This document shows positions 32,624 to 40,624 of a stretch of 48,822 nucleotides of DNA, piece by piece. Position numbers and translations under genes: made by a program. The stretch's first letter is position 1; each line of letters starts with the position of its first letter. Below the pieces are notes generated by a model. The model ran no database searches and was not told the origin of the DNA. It saw nothing but the letters and a program-made list of their open reading frames with translations. Source of the stretch: Enterocola sp045611845 (GTDB taxonomy: Bacteria; Bacteroidota; Bacteroidia; Bacteroidales; Paludibacteraceae); the NCBI GenBank assembly GCA_045611845.1, contig JAZKXZ010000011.1, positions 1 through 48,822 on the forward strand, read 5' to 3'.

Positions 32624-33436
32624 TTACTCCTCTTTACCGTCTTTTTTTTCTTTTCGTTTGTTTATCAACACATATACACCTAGGATTAATGCTATTGCAT
32701 AAAATACATTTCTAGGAGTAAAATATGGAGATATATTAATTCCAAAAGTATCATAAACATACAAAACTACGTCTAAATGATACTTTTTAGAAAGATAGAT
32801 TAAGCCAATAACAATCAATGCTAATACTACAAAGATAGCTCCTTTTAATAGAGAATAAAGAAAATATTTACCTAGTTCTTTTGCTTGTTGTTTTGCCGTA
32901 GGATTCACTGTTAGTACAGGAATTTCATCTGCTTCTGAACTTGGCAATTCTTTTTCAATCGCAGCCTCTATATTCTCCAGAATCTTCGTCATTAGTTTTT
33001 TATCATACGCAGTGGTACCGATTTTCTTTACAGAATCATCCTTATTAACCAGATACAACCCCTTATCATCAGTATCAGTTGTAACAGCATAAACTGCCTT
33101 GATATTTTTTACATCAAACTCTTTATATGAATAAAAACCTGACCATACCTTAATCTTACCCTTATGAATAGCTATACAATTTCCATATAAAGCAAAAGAG
33201 AGAATAAGATAGAAAGCAACTACAACTATCAACAAAATAAGTAAATGAAGAGAGTAAGTTGTCAATGAGATTCCCTTAGAATAATAACTGTAGATTAGTA
33301 TCCCTGCAATTATTAAATAAAGAATATGAGCTCCAAGTATTACAGATTTGCTAGTTGTAAAATACTCTTCACCCTTTACAAGATTCTTTTTAATATAATA
33401 CAAATCCTTTACATTTGATAAGTTTTTTGATTCCAT
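32624..33436 (-). CDS. Uncharacterised membrane protein with PH-like segment
   Basis: 270 residues from MESKNLSNV. Two helices near the N-terminus (about 32-54 and 61-84), then a soluble part of 100 residues (GNCIAIHKGKIKVWSGFYSY and on) that resembles bacterial PH domains in its strand pattern, then two more helices (about 192-215 and 238-257) and a Lys-rich tail. I do not recognise a named family. The start is set at 33436: an upstream in-frame ATG at 33517 precedes the -7 element at 33461-33468 and would add a non-hydrophobic, poorly conserved-looking stretch. recR follows 29 bases later. Confidence 0.7.
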   Translation of the reverse strand: MESKNLSNVKDLYYIKKNLVKGEEYFTTSKSVILGAHILYLIIAGILIYSYYSKGISLTTYSLHLLILLIVVVAFYLILSFALYGNCIAIHKGKIKVWSGFYSYKEFDVKNIKAVYAVTTDTDDKGLYLVNKDDSVKKIGTTAYDKKLMTKILENIEAAIEKELPSSEADEIPVLTVNPTAKQQAKELGKYFLYSLLKGAIFVVLALIVIGLIYLSKKYHLDVVLYVYDTFGINISPYFTPRNVFYAIALILGVYVLINKRKEKKDGKEE

Positions 33437-33460
33437 AACAATATATTTAAATTGAGCCCA

Positions 33461-33468
33461 CAAAGGTA
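33461..33468 (-). promoter_or_regulatory. -7 element of the PH-like membrane protein gene
   Basis: TACCTTTG on the minus strand, 24 bases before the ATG at 33436; supports the shorter start. Confidence 0.5.
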
Positions 33469-33600
33469 TAAAGTTTTTTCGCCATATACTATTTTTTTTA
33501 CTGCTTTTGTATAACAATACAAAAAACTACTTTCTTTGATCGTTATTGGAAAAATGAAATACAGATTTACTAATATTTTCAAACGATTTAAAAGAAAAAT

Positions 33601-33632
33601 TTTGCCTAGCATACTAATTTTAATTACCTTTG
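33601..33632 (+). promoter_or_regulatory. Promoter of the rhuM-type gene
   Basis: TTTG (33601-33604) and TACCTTTG (33625-33632), spacer 20. Transcription should start near 33638 and make a leader of about 125 bases. The region 33469-33600 between this and the divergent promoter holds nothing I recognise. Confidence 0.7.
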
Positions 33633-33633
33633 T

Positions 33634-33807
33634 ATCACTGCTGAAAATTAAAACAAGAGGTAGCCCCCACTGCCGAAGTAGTAAAGTGAGAATATGTGAG
33701 AAACTCTGGGTAGAAACCCAACTACCCGAACATATTTTATTATTTAACTTAATTCTTATTAGAATGAAAAAAGAAAATCAAATCGTTGGAAACGAAGTTT
33801 CCGTAAA
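33634..33807 (+). repeat. Duplicated leader plus first codons, copy 1
   Basis: About 174 bases shared with 40450-40624 (one indel and few mismatches); 33654-33784 is identical for 131 bases to 40471-40601. It covers the whole untranslated leader and the first codons MKKENQI of the downstream gene, after which the two genes are unrelated. Confidence 0.93.
33638..33763 (+). ncRNA. Structured 5' leader RNA of the rhuM-type gene
   Basis: Pairings seen by eye: hairpin ACTGC-CGAA-GTAGT (33669-33682); outer helix AATATGT (33691-33697) with ACATATT (33730-33736); inner helix GGGTAG (33708-33713) with CTACCC (33722-33727), 8-base loop AAACCCAA; and a small hairpin GAG-AAA-CTC (33698-33706) in the junction. 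A competing TGGGT-AGAA-ACCCA hairpin is possible, so the fold could switch. The same RNA stands before the DUF1016 gene. Confidence 0.6.
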
Positions 33808-34666
33808 AGAGAAAAATCAAATTATCCTTTATCAACCAAACAACACTATTAGCCTTGAAGTGCGTTTGGATAATGAGACTGTGTGGCTTAGTCAAACGCA
33901 GATGTCTGAATTATTTGATGTTAACAGAACTTCAATAGTTAAGCATATAAAGAATATATATGCAACAGACGAATTAGAAGAAATCTCAACTTGTGCAATT
34001 TTTTCACAGGTTCGAGTTGAAGGTAATCGTAAAATTGTTAGAAACATCCCCTTCTACAATCTTGATATTATAATTGCTGTTGGTTACAGAGTGAACTCTA
34101 TTCGAGGAACGAGATTTAGACAATGGGCAAATAAAGTCCTAAAGGAATATCTACTTCGTGGATATGCTGTAAATCAACGTTTTGAAACTCTTGAAAATAA
34201 AATGGATAAAAAATTTGCAGAGCAGGATGCCAAGATAGAAAATCTTAATAAACAGGTTGATTTCTTTGTTCGCACATCTCTTCCTCCTGTTGAAGGCGTA
34301 TTCCACAACGGACAAATCTTTGATGCATATAAGTTTGCAACAGATTTGATTAAATCTGCCAAGAAGAGTTTAGTCCTAATAGATAATTACGTAGACGAAT
34401 CTGTTCTTCTTATGCTAAGTAAAAGAAACCATGGTGTTACTGCAAAAATTTATACTTCACAAATTACTCAGCAACTAAACTTAGATTTACAAAGACACCA
34501 CACTCAATATCCACGTATACAAATTGCAAGACATACGACCTCACACGATAGATTCCTCATCATTGACGACACCGATGTTTACCACATTGGAGCATCACTC
34601 AAAGACCTTGGCAAGAAATTGTTTGCATTCTCTAAACTAGATATTGAACCGAGTGCGATAATTTAA
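33764..34666 (+). CDS. RhuM-family protein with phospholipase D-like C-terminus
   Basis: 300 residues from MKKENQIVG. The N-terminal half is the RhuM/DNA-binding type: ISLEVRLDNETVWLSQTQMSELFDVNRTSIVKHIKNI, a winged-helix-like block, then NLDIIIAVGYRVNSIRGTRFRQWA. A coiled-coil linker (about 148-175) leads to a C-terminal domain with SHDRFLIIDD and HIGASLKDLGKK, resembling a phospholipase D half-site. Such genes often travel with type I restriction systems, but none is here. The frame is open upstream to 33536, yet the promoter at 33625 and the equivalent start in the DUF1016 gene favour 33764. Shares leader and first codons with that gene. Confidence 0.8.
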   Translation: MKKENQIVGNEVSVKEKNQIILYQPNNTISLEVRLDNETVWLSQTQMSELFDVNRTSIVKHIKNIYATDELEEISTCAIFSQVRVEGNRKIVRNIPFYNLDIIIAVGYRVNSIRGTRFRQWANKVLKEYLLRGYAVNQRFETLENKMDKKFAEQDAKIENLNKQVDFFVRTSLPPVEGVFHNGQIFDAYKFATDLIKSAKKSLVLIDNYVDESVLLMLSKRNHGVTAKIYTSQITQQLNLDLQRHHTQYPRIQIARHTTSHDRFLIIDDTDVYHIGASLKDLGKKLFAFSKLDIEPSAII

Positions 34667-34687
34667 CATCCTGAGGCGTGTTTTTTT

Positions 34688-34783
34688 CCAGATATCTATT
34701 AACTAGACATTAAACGGGCGAAAACTTGCAAAAAAAGGCACTTTCCGCCCGCTTTAACATTTAATATTAGTGTCAATGTCTGG
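34688..34783. repeat. Large imperfect inverted repeat after the rhuM-type gene
   Basis: Arms of about 45 bases start CCAGA at 34688 and end TCTGG at 34783. The strongest pairing is CGGGCG-AAA with TTT-C-CGCCCG around the centre. It may be the terminator structure of the rhuM-type gene or a small degenerate mobile hairpin. The rest of 34667-34883 holds the minus-strand terminator and nothing else recognised. Confidence 0.4.
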
Positions 34784-34814
34784 CCATTACGGTGACAAAT
34801 AAAACCTCTAATCA

Positions 34815-34852
34815 TAAAAAAACAGCCGATAATCTACAAGGACTATCGGCTG
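34815..34852 (-). terminator. Terminator of the surface-protein operon
   Basis: Read on the minus strand: stem CAGCCGATA / TATCGGCTG (34823-34831 with 34844-34852) followed by a run of seven T, 32 bases beyond the last gene's stop. Confidence 0.85.
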
Positions 34853-34883
34853 AGTGTTCTCAATATAACTTTCTTTATTTGTA

Positions 34884-36362
34884 TTATGGCAAAACAGGGC
34901 GAATTGGATATCCATCTTCAGGAGTTTCAGAAGTTACGTAATACCTATTTATAGTAAATTCAATTGTATGAGAAGTATATCTACTAGAAACTGAACTAGT
35001 CCAATAATATCCATATCCATAAAGATAATCATAACTCACTTCACATTCTTTTCTATATGTTGCTGGAAGAAAAATACTATTCCCATTCTTTTTACTTGTT
35101 ATAAAGTATCCATAATCTTCAGATGAATATTTCCAAGTACAATTTACTGGGTCCATTAACTCTTCTACTTCTTCTTTTGTTGGCATACGCCAATTTCCGC
35201 CCCAATTAACATGTGCAGCATCGTCCTCTAATTCTAAAACTGTTTTATTCTCATTATATTTTTTATCAAGCTCTTTATCATAATCTGTTGAGCAATAAGT
35301 ATCCTTAGTTTTTGTCTCACCCCAAGCAAAAAGAGATCCAGCATTAGTATCAGGACGGTCGGCACCAATGTTACAAGTTGCCCATTTTACCGAAAGTCCT
35401 AGATCAACATACTTATGACCATTCTCTATACCATCGTAAGCTAATTTCCACTGAGCATATAAAGTCATATCCTCTATTGGAGTTATAGTGGCTCGATTCA
35501 CGTACGAAGTTCCTGTGCCATCTGCCTTTGTATTCCACTCAATAAATGTTCCATCTAAATAAAAATTATTATTAGGCAAAGTAATAGTTGCACCATTCTT
35601 TACAACTACAGATTCCATACCACCAAAAGCACCATTAGCATTAAAATTAATTGTAAAGCGATATTTTTGTTTAGAGTATACAGGACGAACAAGGAGACAA
35701 TTTTCTCTTCGTACATTCGCAATCTCTAGTGAAGGATTTTTTATACAATATGCTTTATCGTCAGTACCTGTATTTGTCCAATAGTACAAATAACTATCTT
35801 GAGTCCCAACATAACCACCTGGATTATTAGGCATAAATATACTATTACCATTAATTTTACTAACAACCCTATAACCATTTACACCATTTAGCACTTCATT
35901 ACTCCATATACAATTATCTATAAGTTCTTGTGCTTCTTCTCTTGAAGGCATTCTCCAATTACCTAACCAATTAACATTTGCTACATCATCGGTATAATCA
36001 AGTTCTGTTTTCTCATCAACTATTCCATAACTGGAATTTGTAACATATTTAATATATGTATTAACTTTAGTTCCAGACCATTTATAATTTTCTACACTTC
36101 CACAAGGAATTAATTCTCCCCATTGATATAAATTTCCAAGTTCCTCAGGGCTATTAGCACCAATATTGCAAGTTGCCCACATAACAGACAAACCAAGATC
36201 GACATACTTATGAGTTATCTCTGTAAATCCAACACTATCAACCTCTGCCGCAACATATGGTACCTTTGTTCCATCTTTTTTATATACATAAATTGTCATT
36301 TCTGCCATTACAAACATTGATGCCGCAAATAAGGCAATTAAAAGTAAAAAATGTTTTTTCAT
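34884..36362 (-). CDS. Secreted protein with two FISUMP-like domains and an InlB-type repeat
   Basis: 492 residues; signal peptide MKKHFLLLIALFAASMFVMA. Two copies of a domain opening HKYVDLGLSVxWATCNIGA (about 51-215 and 318-492), each with GNWRMPxxEE and GNSIFxP blocks, resembling the Fibrobacter succinogenes major paralogous domain. Between them (about 232-305) lies one Listeria-Bacteroides type repeat (TINFNANGAFGGMESV...DMTLYAQW). No sorting domain or lipobox. Probably an exported binding or matrix protein. Last gene of a three-gene operon (35-base gap from the preceding gene). Confidence 0.8.
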   Translation of the reverse strand: MKKHFLLLIALFAASMFVMAEMTIYVYKKDGTKVPYVAAEVDSVGFTEITHKYVDLGLSVMWATCNIGANSPEELGNLYQWGELIPCGSVENYKWSGTKVNTYIKYVTNSSYGIVDEKTELDYTDDVANVNWLGNWRMPSREEAQELIDNCIWSNEVLNGVNGYRVVSKINGNSIFMPNNPGGYVGTQDSYLYYWTNTGTDDKAYCIKNPSLEIANVRRENCLLVRPVYSKQKYRFTINFNANGAFGGMESVVVKNGATITLPNNNFYLDGTFIEWNTKADGTGTSYVNRATITPIEDMTLYAQWKLAYDGIENGHKYVDLGLSVKWATCNIGADRPDTNAGSLFAWGETKTKDTYCSTDYDKELDKKYNENKTVLELEDDAAHVNWGGNWRMPTKEEVEELMDPVNCTWKYSSEDYGYFITSKKNGNSIFLPATYRKECEVSYDYLYGYGYYWTSSVSSRYTSHTIEFTINRYYVTSETPEDGYPIRPVLP

Positions 36363-36397
36363 ATTATTTTGTTTTATGATTATTATACTTAGTTGAA

Positions 36398-37672
36398 TTA
36401 CTTCACATTAAAATTATACACCAATTTTATACCTGCATCGAAATAGCCTAGTTTGCTTGCGTAGGTAGATACCATAGGCAATACTTCTACTGTAGGAGCT
36501 GGATAAAGTGGTTCTGCACCTACTTGAGAAATGCTAATCATACTTTGTGCAGATGCATTGTTTTTGTATAAGTTATAAATACCATAATCTGCATACACGC
36601 CTATTCCAAAGCTATCGCCATTTTTAAGAGTAAACTCATAACCTATCTCTGCAGAAGCATTTATCTGAAACACAGGACTATCCCAAGAGACTTGCGCATC
36701 TAATTGTTCATCGGATAGTTTGCCTGTTATAACTGCATCGGTAAGTTTTACTCCGTATGGAGCATAGTATGCTGTAATGTGAGCATTTGTAAGAGTTTGG
36801 TAACCTTGGGTGTAAACAGGAACTACAAAACGTGGACCTATATTAAAATACAAACCTTTATATAGTAAGCTAAACATAAGTGGCACTTGTAATTGTAACT
36901 CACTCATAGATGATTTTACTTGTTCTGCCGTAATGGTATAATCTATCTGGTCGCCTTCTGCATCCATTACGCTATACGCATCATTTACACTACCACTTAC
37001 TGAAGATGAAACATAAGAAACTGAGACTCCTGTTAATACACCACAATAAGGATTATTTTCTGTTTTACGTTTAAAATAGTGTGCATATTGAAGGTCAAGA
37101 GCCGCTTGATAACCAATGTTCCATTTACAAAGACTTGTTTCTGCTATATAAGCAGCCGCACCACCACGAGCACCTATTGAAAAACGATTAAATGCTTCTG
37201 TATTGCTTAAGTTAATTGTATCTGTTTTTACCATTAGTTTTTCTGAATAGATAGTATCATACACTACAACTCTTTCTGTTACAACTTTTATTATTGTGTC
37301 TGAAACTGTTTGTAAAAGTGTGTCTTTAACTATTTGAAAAACTGTATCAGTTTTTACTATTGTTTCTTTATACTTAAGTTGCATTGTTTCTGAGGCAAAA
37401 CGCTTTTTTGTTTCCTCAAATTCTTCATCAGACATACCCACATCTGTATATTTTACCCAAGAGTAAATCTCCTTGAGTAGCACGCCTGTAGGGAACTCCT
37501 TTGTTCCTACTTGCAAAACAGTATATTCTTTTCCAAGACAATCTTTTTTGATTCTTTCCCCAGTTTCAAAACGTTTTGCCTCTGAACTTAATACTACTTT
37601 GTCTCCTAAATTTACTGCAGTGGCTGTTATTGTACAAAGTAAAATTGTAAGGCATATTATTAGTTTTTTCAT
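36398..37672 (-). CDS. Exported protein with predicted outer-membrane beta-barrel
   Basis: 424 residues; signal peptide MKKLIICLTILLCTITATA. The N-terminal region (20-80) looks like a small SH3-type fold (VNLGDKVVLSSEAKRF...WVKYTDV). A stretch of alternating DT-containing segments follows (IVKTDTVFQIVKDTLLQTV to DTINLS, about 105-153). Residues 160-424 show alternating strands and end in LVYNFNVK, as in porin-family barrels of Bacteroidetes (PorT-like or OmpA-type). It may anchor or export its operon partners. Middle gene of the operon, 19 bases behind the InlB-repeat gene. Confidence 0.7.
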   Translation of the reverse strand: MKKLIICLTILLCTITATAVNLGDKVVLSSEAKRFETGERIKKDCLGKEYTVLQVGTKEFPTGVLLKEIYSWVKYTDVGMSDEEFEETKKRFASETMQLKYKETIVKTDTVFQIVKDTLLQTVSDTIIKVVTERVVVYDTIYSEKLMVKTDTINLSNTEAFNRFSIGARGGAAAYIAETSLCKWNIGYQAALDLQYAHYFKRKTENNPYCGVLTGVSVSYVSSSVSGSVNDAYSVMDAEGDQIDYTITAEQVKSSMSELQLQVPLMFSLLYKGLYFNIGPRFVVPVYTQGYQTLTNAHITAYYAPYGVKLTDAVITGKLSDEQLDAQVSWDSPVFQINASAEIGYEFTLKNGDSFGIGVYADYGIYNLYKNNASAQSMISISQVGAEPLYPAPTVEVLPMVSTYASKLGYFDAGIKLVYNFNVK

Positions 37673-37691
37673 GACATTATCGTTTTATGTG

Positions 37692-40019
37692 TTATCTAAC
37701 TACGTATTTTAAAGTAACTTTGGCAGCTGGAGTTTTTACTTCTACTAAGTATTGACCAGGCAAGTCTTGAGATAAGAATTCAACCTTACTTCTTCCGTTT
37801 GATTCTATTGAATAGTAGATTTTACCTACTTTATCATAAACCTTAATCTCAGCATTTTCCATTGGCAAGTTCAATACTTCTACCCTTTCATTTGGACCCA
37901 CTATAGATGGCATCAACATAGGTGTAGGTAGTACATCACCATCGAAACTATAGGTTTGCGTACCATAAATACATTTACATGCCACATCATTTGTTTGAGT
38001 TGGTAATTCAATGCGAGCATAATAGCTTCCTGTTCCTAGAAGTGAACGGTCGATAGTATATGAGTATCCGTTACCTAATACTTGTGGATCGTTTGCATCT
38101 GTTATTCTATACCATGTAACATCTTTTTCTTCAAATACATAGCCTTGTGCTTTTATTTCATTTACGTTAAGCATTAACAGCCAATCGTATTTATTTACTG
38201 AAGGAGCATTTTTACATGCTTCTGTATTCTCTGGACTTGGGCATTGAACAATTAGTGTTTCTGCATTGCCTTTTGTTGTTTTATCACAAATAGTTGTTAG
38301 AGCAAAGCGAACTTTTATAGTTTCTTGTTTTGGAATGATTTGACCATTGTATACCTCCCATGTTCCGTTTAAATTTACTTCCCACCAAGATTCTTTTATT
38401 TCTGCTATTTTTCCTTCTTGTTGAGATATTGCTTCTTTTATTGCATTATCAGACTCGGTTAGGTTTAGTTCACTTCCCCATACTGCGATTGGTTGTACTT
38501 CCATAGTTGAAATTTCTGGTGTAGTGTATTGTTCGCAATAGTTTTCTGTAAACAGTGCTATTACAGTTGAGTCACTTACTAGTTCTATAACTATTTCTTT
38601 TTCTGTCAAACCATTATCCCACTTATCAAAGTCATAACCGAATTTTGGGGTTGCTATTACTACTACTTGCGTTCCGTAATCGTAAGTACCACTACCAGTT
38701 ACTACACCCATAATATTTTCTTGTGGTTTTGCTGTAAGGGTATATTTTTTCTTAACGCTGCTATATGTTGCAGTGTAAGTTTGTGCGCCTGTTACTGGTG
38801 TGATAGTTGGTGTCCAACCTGCGAAGGTGTAAGTATACTCTGCGGTTTCAGGTTTGGTTGGAGTTGCACCATTATAAACAGGAGTTTCACCGTAGGTTAC
38901 GTTAGAGCGTTGCAATTCTGTACCATCTTCATTTTGGAAGATGATTTCATATTGTTTCTTAACTGCATTATATGTTGCAGTGTAAGTTTGAGAACCTGTA
39001 ACTGGTGAGACTGTAGGTGTCCAACCAGTAAAGGTGTATGTAAATTCTGCAGTTGCAGGTTTGGTTGGTGTAGCACCATTATATATAGGTGTTTCACCGT
39101 AGGTTACGTTAGAGCGTTGAAGTTCTGTACCATCTTCATTTTGGAAGATGATTTCATATTGTTTCTTAACTACATTGTATGTTGCAGTGTAAGTTTGTGC
39201 GCCTGTTACTGGTGTGATAGTTGGTGTCCAACCTGCAAAGGTATAAGTAAATTCTGCGGTTGCTGGTTTGGTTGGTGTTGCGCCTGAGTAAACAGGAGTT
39301 TCTCCGTATGTTACATTGCTACGTTGAAGTTCTGTACCATCCTCATTTTGGAAAATGATTTCATATTGTTTCTTAACTACATTGAATGTTGCAGTGTAAG
39401 TTTGTGCGCCTGTTACTGGTGAGATAGTTGGTGTCCAACCTGCAAAAGTGTAAGTAAACTCTGCAGTTGCTGGTTTGGTTGGAGTTGCGCCTGAGTAAAC
39501 AGGAGTTTCTCCGTATGTTACATTGTTACGTTGAAGTTCTGTACCATCCTCATTTTGGAAGATGATTTCGTATTGCTTTTTAACTGCATTGAAGGTTGCG
39601 GTATAGGTTTGAGAACCGGTTACTAGAGAGATAGCAGGAGTCCAACCTGCAAAGGTGTAAGTATATTCTGCGGTTGCTGGTTTGGTTGGTATAGCACCAG
39701 AATAAACTGGTGTTTCACCTTCAGATAACTCTGAAGTTTGCAAGACTGTACCATCATAATTTACAAACTGTATATTATAAAAAATACTATTTGTAAAAAT
39801 AAGTGTACGAACATTACGATGTAAAGTACCATCCTTGCTTCTAACAATCATTTCAGCCTCATTTGATGAAATATTATTTACATCAACGTGCTTCACATTT
39901 TTAATTTGATAAGAAGACTGTGCACCACCATACTCTAAAGCGATGAAACCTGTTACATCACTTGCAAAAATTACAAGTGACATAATAGACGCCAGCAAAA
40001 AAGCGTAAAATCTTAGCAT
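37692..40019 (-). CDS. InlB-type repeat surface protein with sorting-like C-terminus
   Basis: 775 residues; signal peptide about 1-20 (MLRFYAFLLASIMSLVIFAS). After an N-terminal segment come five 69-residue repeats (about 80-424), units 2-5 nearly identical: QYEIIFQNEDGTELQRSNV, YGETPVYSGATPTKP, TYTFAGWTPT, YTATYNVVKK. These are Listeria-Bacteroides (InlB B) repeats. A related module (425-492) with FGYDFDKW and a Cys-containing region follow, and the last 75 residues (VEVLNLPMENAEIKVYD...LKYVVR) look like a type IX secretion sorting domain. Probably a cell-surface adhesin. First gene of the operon; preceded by a long structured leader containing a terminator. Confidence 0.82.
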   Translation of the reverse strand: MLRFYAFLLASIMSLVIFASDVTGFIALEYGGAQSSYQIKNVKHVDVNNISSNEAEMIVRSKDGTLHRNVRTLIFTNSIFYNIQFVNYDGTVLQTSELSEGETPVYSGAIPTKPATAEYTYTFAGWTPAISLVTGSQTYTATFNAVKKQYEIIFQNEDGTELQRNNVTYGETPVYSGATPTKPATAEFTYTFAGWTPTISPVTGAQTYTATFNVVKKQYEIIFQNEDGTELQRSNVTYGETPVYSGATPTKPATAEFTYTFAGWTPTITPVTGAQTYTATYNVVKKQYEIIFQNEDGTELQRSNVTYGETPIYNGATPTKPATAEFTYTFTGWTPTVSPVTGSQTYTATYNAVKKQYEIIFQNEDGTELQRSNVTYGETPVYNGATPTKPETAEYTYTFAGWTPTITPVTGAQTYTATYSSVKKKYTLTAKPQENIMGVVTGSGTYDYGTQVVVIATPKFGYDFDKWDNGLTEKEIVIELVSDSTVIALFTENYCEQYTTPEISTMEVQPIAVWGSELNLTESDNAIKEAISQQEGKIAEIKESWWEVNLNGTWEVYNGQIIPKQETIKVRFALTTICDKTTKGNAETLIVQCPSPENTEACKNAPSVNKYDWLLMLNVNEIKAQGYVFEEKDVTWYRITDANDPQVLGNGYSYTIDRSLLGTGSYYARIELPTQTNDVACKCIYGTQTYSFDGDVLPTPMLMPSIVGPNERVEVLNLPMENAEIKVYDKVGKIYYSIESNGRSKVEFLSQDLPGQYLVEVKTPAAKVTLKYVVR
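38748..39782 (-). repeat. Five 207-base tandem repeats in the InlB-type gene
   Basis: Period 207 is exact, for example the shared ATGATTTCAT falls at 38941, 39148 and 39355. The four units downstream of the first are nearly identical at DNA level, the first is more diverged. Copy number change by recombination is likely. Confidence 0.93.
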
Positions 40020-40362
40020 AATAATATTGTTAATTTTAATTAATTATCATTATTCCAAGTCCACGCTAACTACCCACATACCCACATAAAAAAAGCGGGA
40101 CTCCATTGTTGCAGTTCCGCTACAGGGGCTCTCGGATTGCCCGCAAATCAAGAACTAGCAACACGAAGGCCACGCCGTATGTTGAGGTGTAGATACACCA
40201 CACCCATATATACACACCCGTAGGACATCTTAGTTGCTTTGTAAGTGATTTGCTTTTTAGAATTTGCGAGATTCCTGTAGACCACTACAAAACGTCTAAA
40301 GACGCCTATAAATATTTAAATTAGCCCACCCTTTTTACCTCTGTAAATACGACGTGGGCTAC
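40020..40362 (-). ncRNA. Long hairpin-rich leader with internal terminator ahead of the surface-protein operon
   Basis: From a start near 40362 the minus strand shows a 5' helix TAGCCCAC/GTGGGCTA (40354-40361 with 40322-40329), hairpins CGTC-TTTA-GACG (40293-40304), TGTAG-TGGT-CTACA (40276-40289), GGTGT-ATCT-ACACC (40186-40199) and an intrinsic terminator (40088-40120), then 68 bases to the ATG. A 26-codon frame runs 40228-40148 (MSYGCVYMG...LRVASS). It may be an attenuator leader or a free small RNA. No known RNA class was recognised. Confidence 0.5.
40088..40120 (-). terminator. Intrinsic terminator inside the leader
   Basis: Minus-strand stem GCGGAACT (40120-40113) with AGTCCCGC (40102-40095), one A-C mismatch, loop of ten, followed by seven T (40094-40088). 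Located 68 bases before the InlB-type gene. Confidence 0.75.
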
Positions 40363-40367
40363 AATGG

Positions 40368-40399
40368 CAAAATTACGCATTCGTTTGAGATTTTACAAG
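40368..40399 (-). promoter_or_regulatory. Promoter of the minus-strand leader
   Basis: On the minus strand CTTG (40399-40396, one change from TTTG), 20-base spacer, then TAATTTTG (40375-40368). Transcription would begin at the foot of the 5' helix. Confidence 0.5.
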
Positions 40400-40440
40400 T
40401 TTTTACCAATTAATTTCTTCTGTACTCTACTAAATTTTAT

Positions 40441-40448
40441 TATCTTTG
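40441..40448 (+). promoter_or_regulatory. -7 element of the DUF1016 gene
   Basis: TATCTTTG followed by C, in the same place relative to the leader as TACCTTTG before the rhuM-type gene. The -33 region is weak (TTCTG near 40418). Confidence 0.6.
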
Positions 40449-40449
40449 C

Positions 40450-40624
40450 ATCACTGCTGAATATTATAACCAAGAGGTAGCCCCCACTGCCGAAGTAGTA
40501 AAGTGAGAATATGTGAGAAACTCTGGGTAGAAACCCAACTACCCGAACATATTTTATTATTTAACTTAATTCTTATTAGAATGAAAAAAGAAAATCAAAT
40601 CATTGGAAACAAAGTTTCCGTAAA
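40450..40624 (+). repeat. Duplicated leader plus first codons, copy 2
   Basis: Second copy of the 33634-33807 repeat, same orientation, 6.8 kb away; identical for 131 bases at 40471-40601. Confidence 0.93.
40455..40580 (+). ncRNA. Structured 5' leader RNA of the DUF1016 gene
   Basis: Carries the same helices as the first copy: hairpin 40486-40499, outer helix 40508-40514 with 40547-40553, inner helix 40525-40530 with 40539-40544. All stem bases are identical in the two copies, so there is no covariation to test the fold within this window. Confidence 0.6.

Noticed and set aside
33536..33763. 76-codon upstream extension of the rhuM-type protein
   Set aside because: The extension begins before the promoter at 33601-33632 and covers the structured leader; the equivalent region before the DUF1016 gene opens only with a GTG. 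The conserved ATG at 33764 is better.
38748..39782. CRISPR-like array
   Set aside because: The 207-base units are contiguous, in frame and code protein repeats; there are no spacers. No CRISPR array was found in the window.
40083..40362. 6S RNA, tmRNA or RNase P RNA
   Set aside because: The 5' and 3' ends do not pair as in 6S RNA, there is no CCA end or tag frame of tmRNA, and the conserved RNase P core is not visible.
40503..40580. 26-codon N-terminal extension of the DUF1016 protein from GTG
   Set aside because: It is identical to the frame in the rhuM leader because the DNA is duplicated; the stem pairings and the common ATG explain the conservation better. A leader peptide is not excluded.
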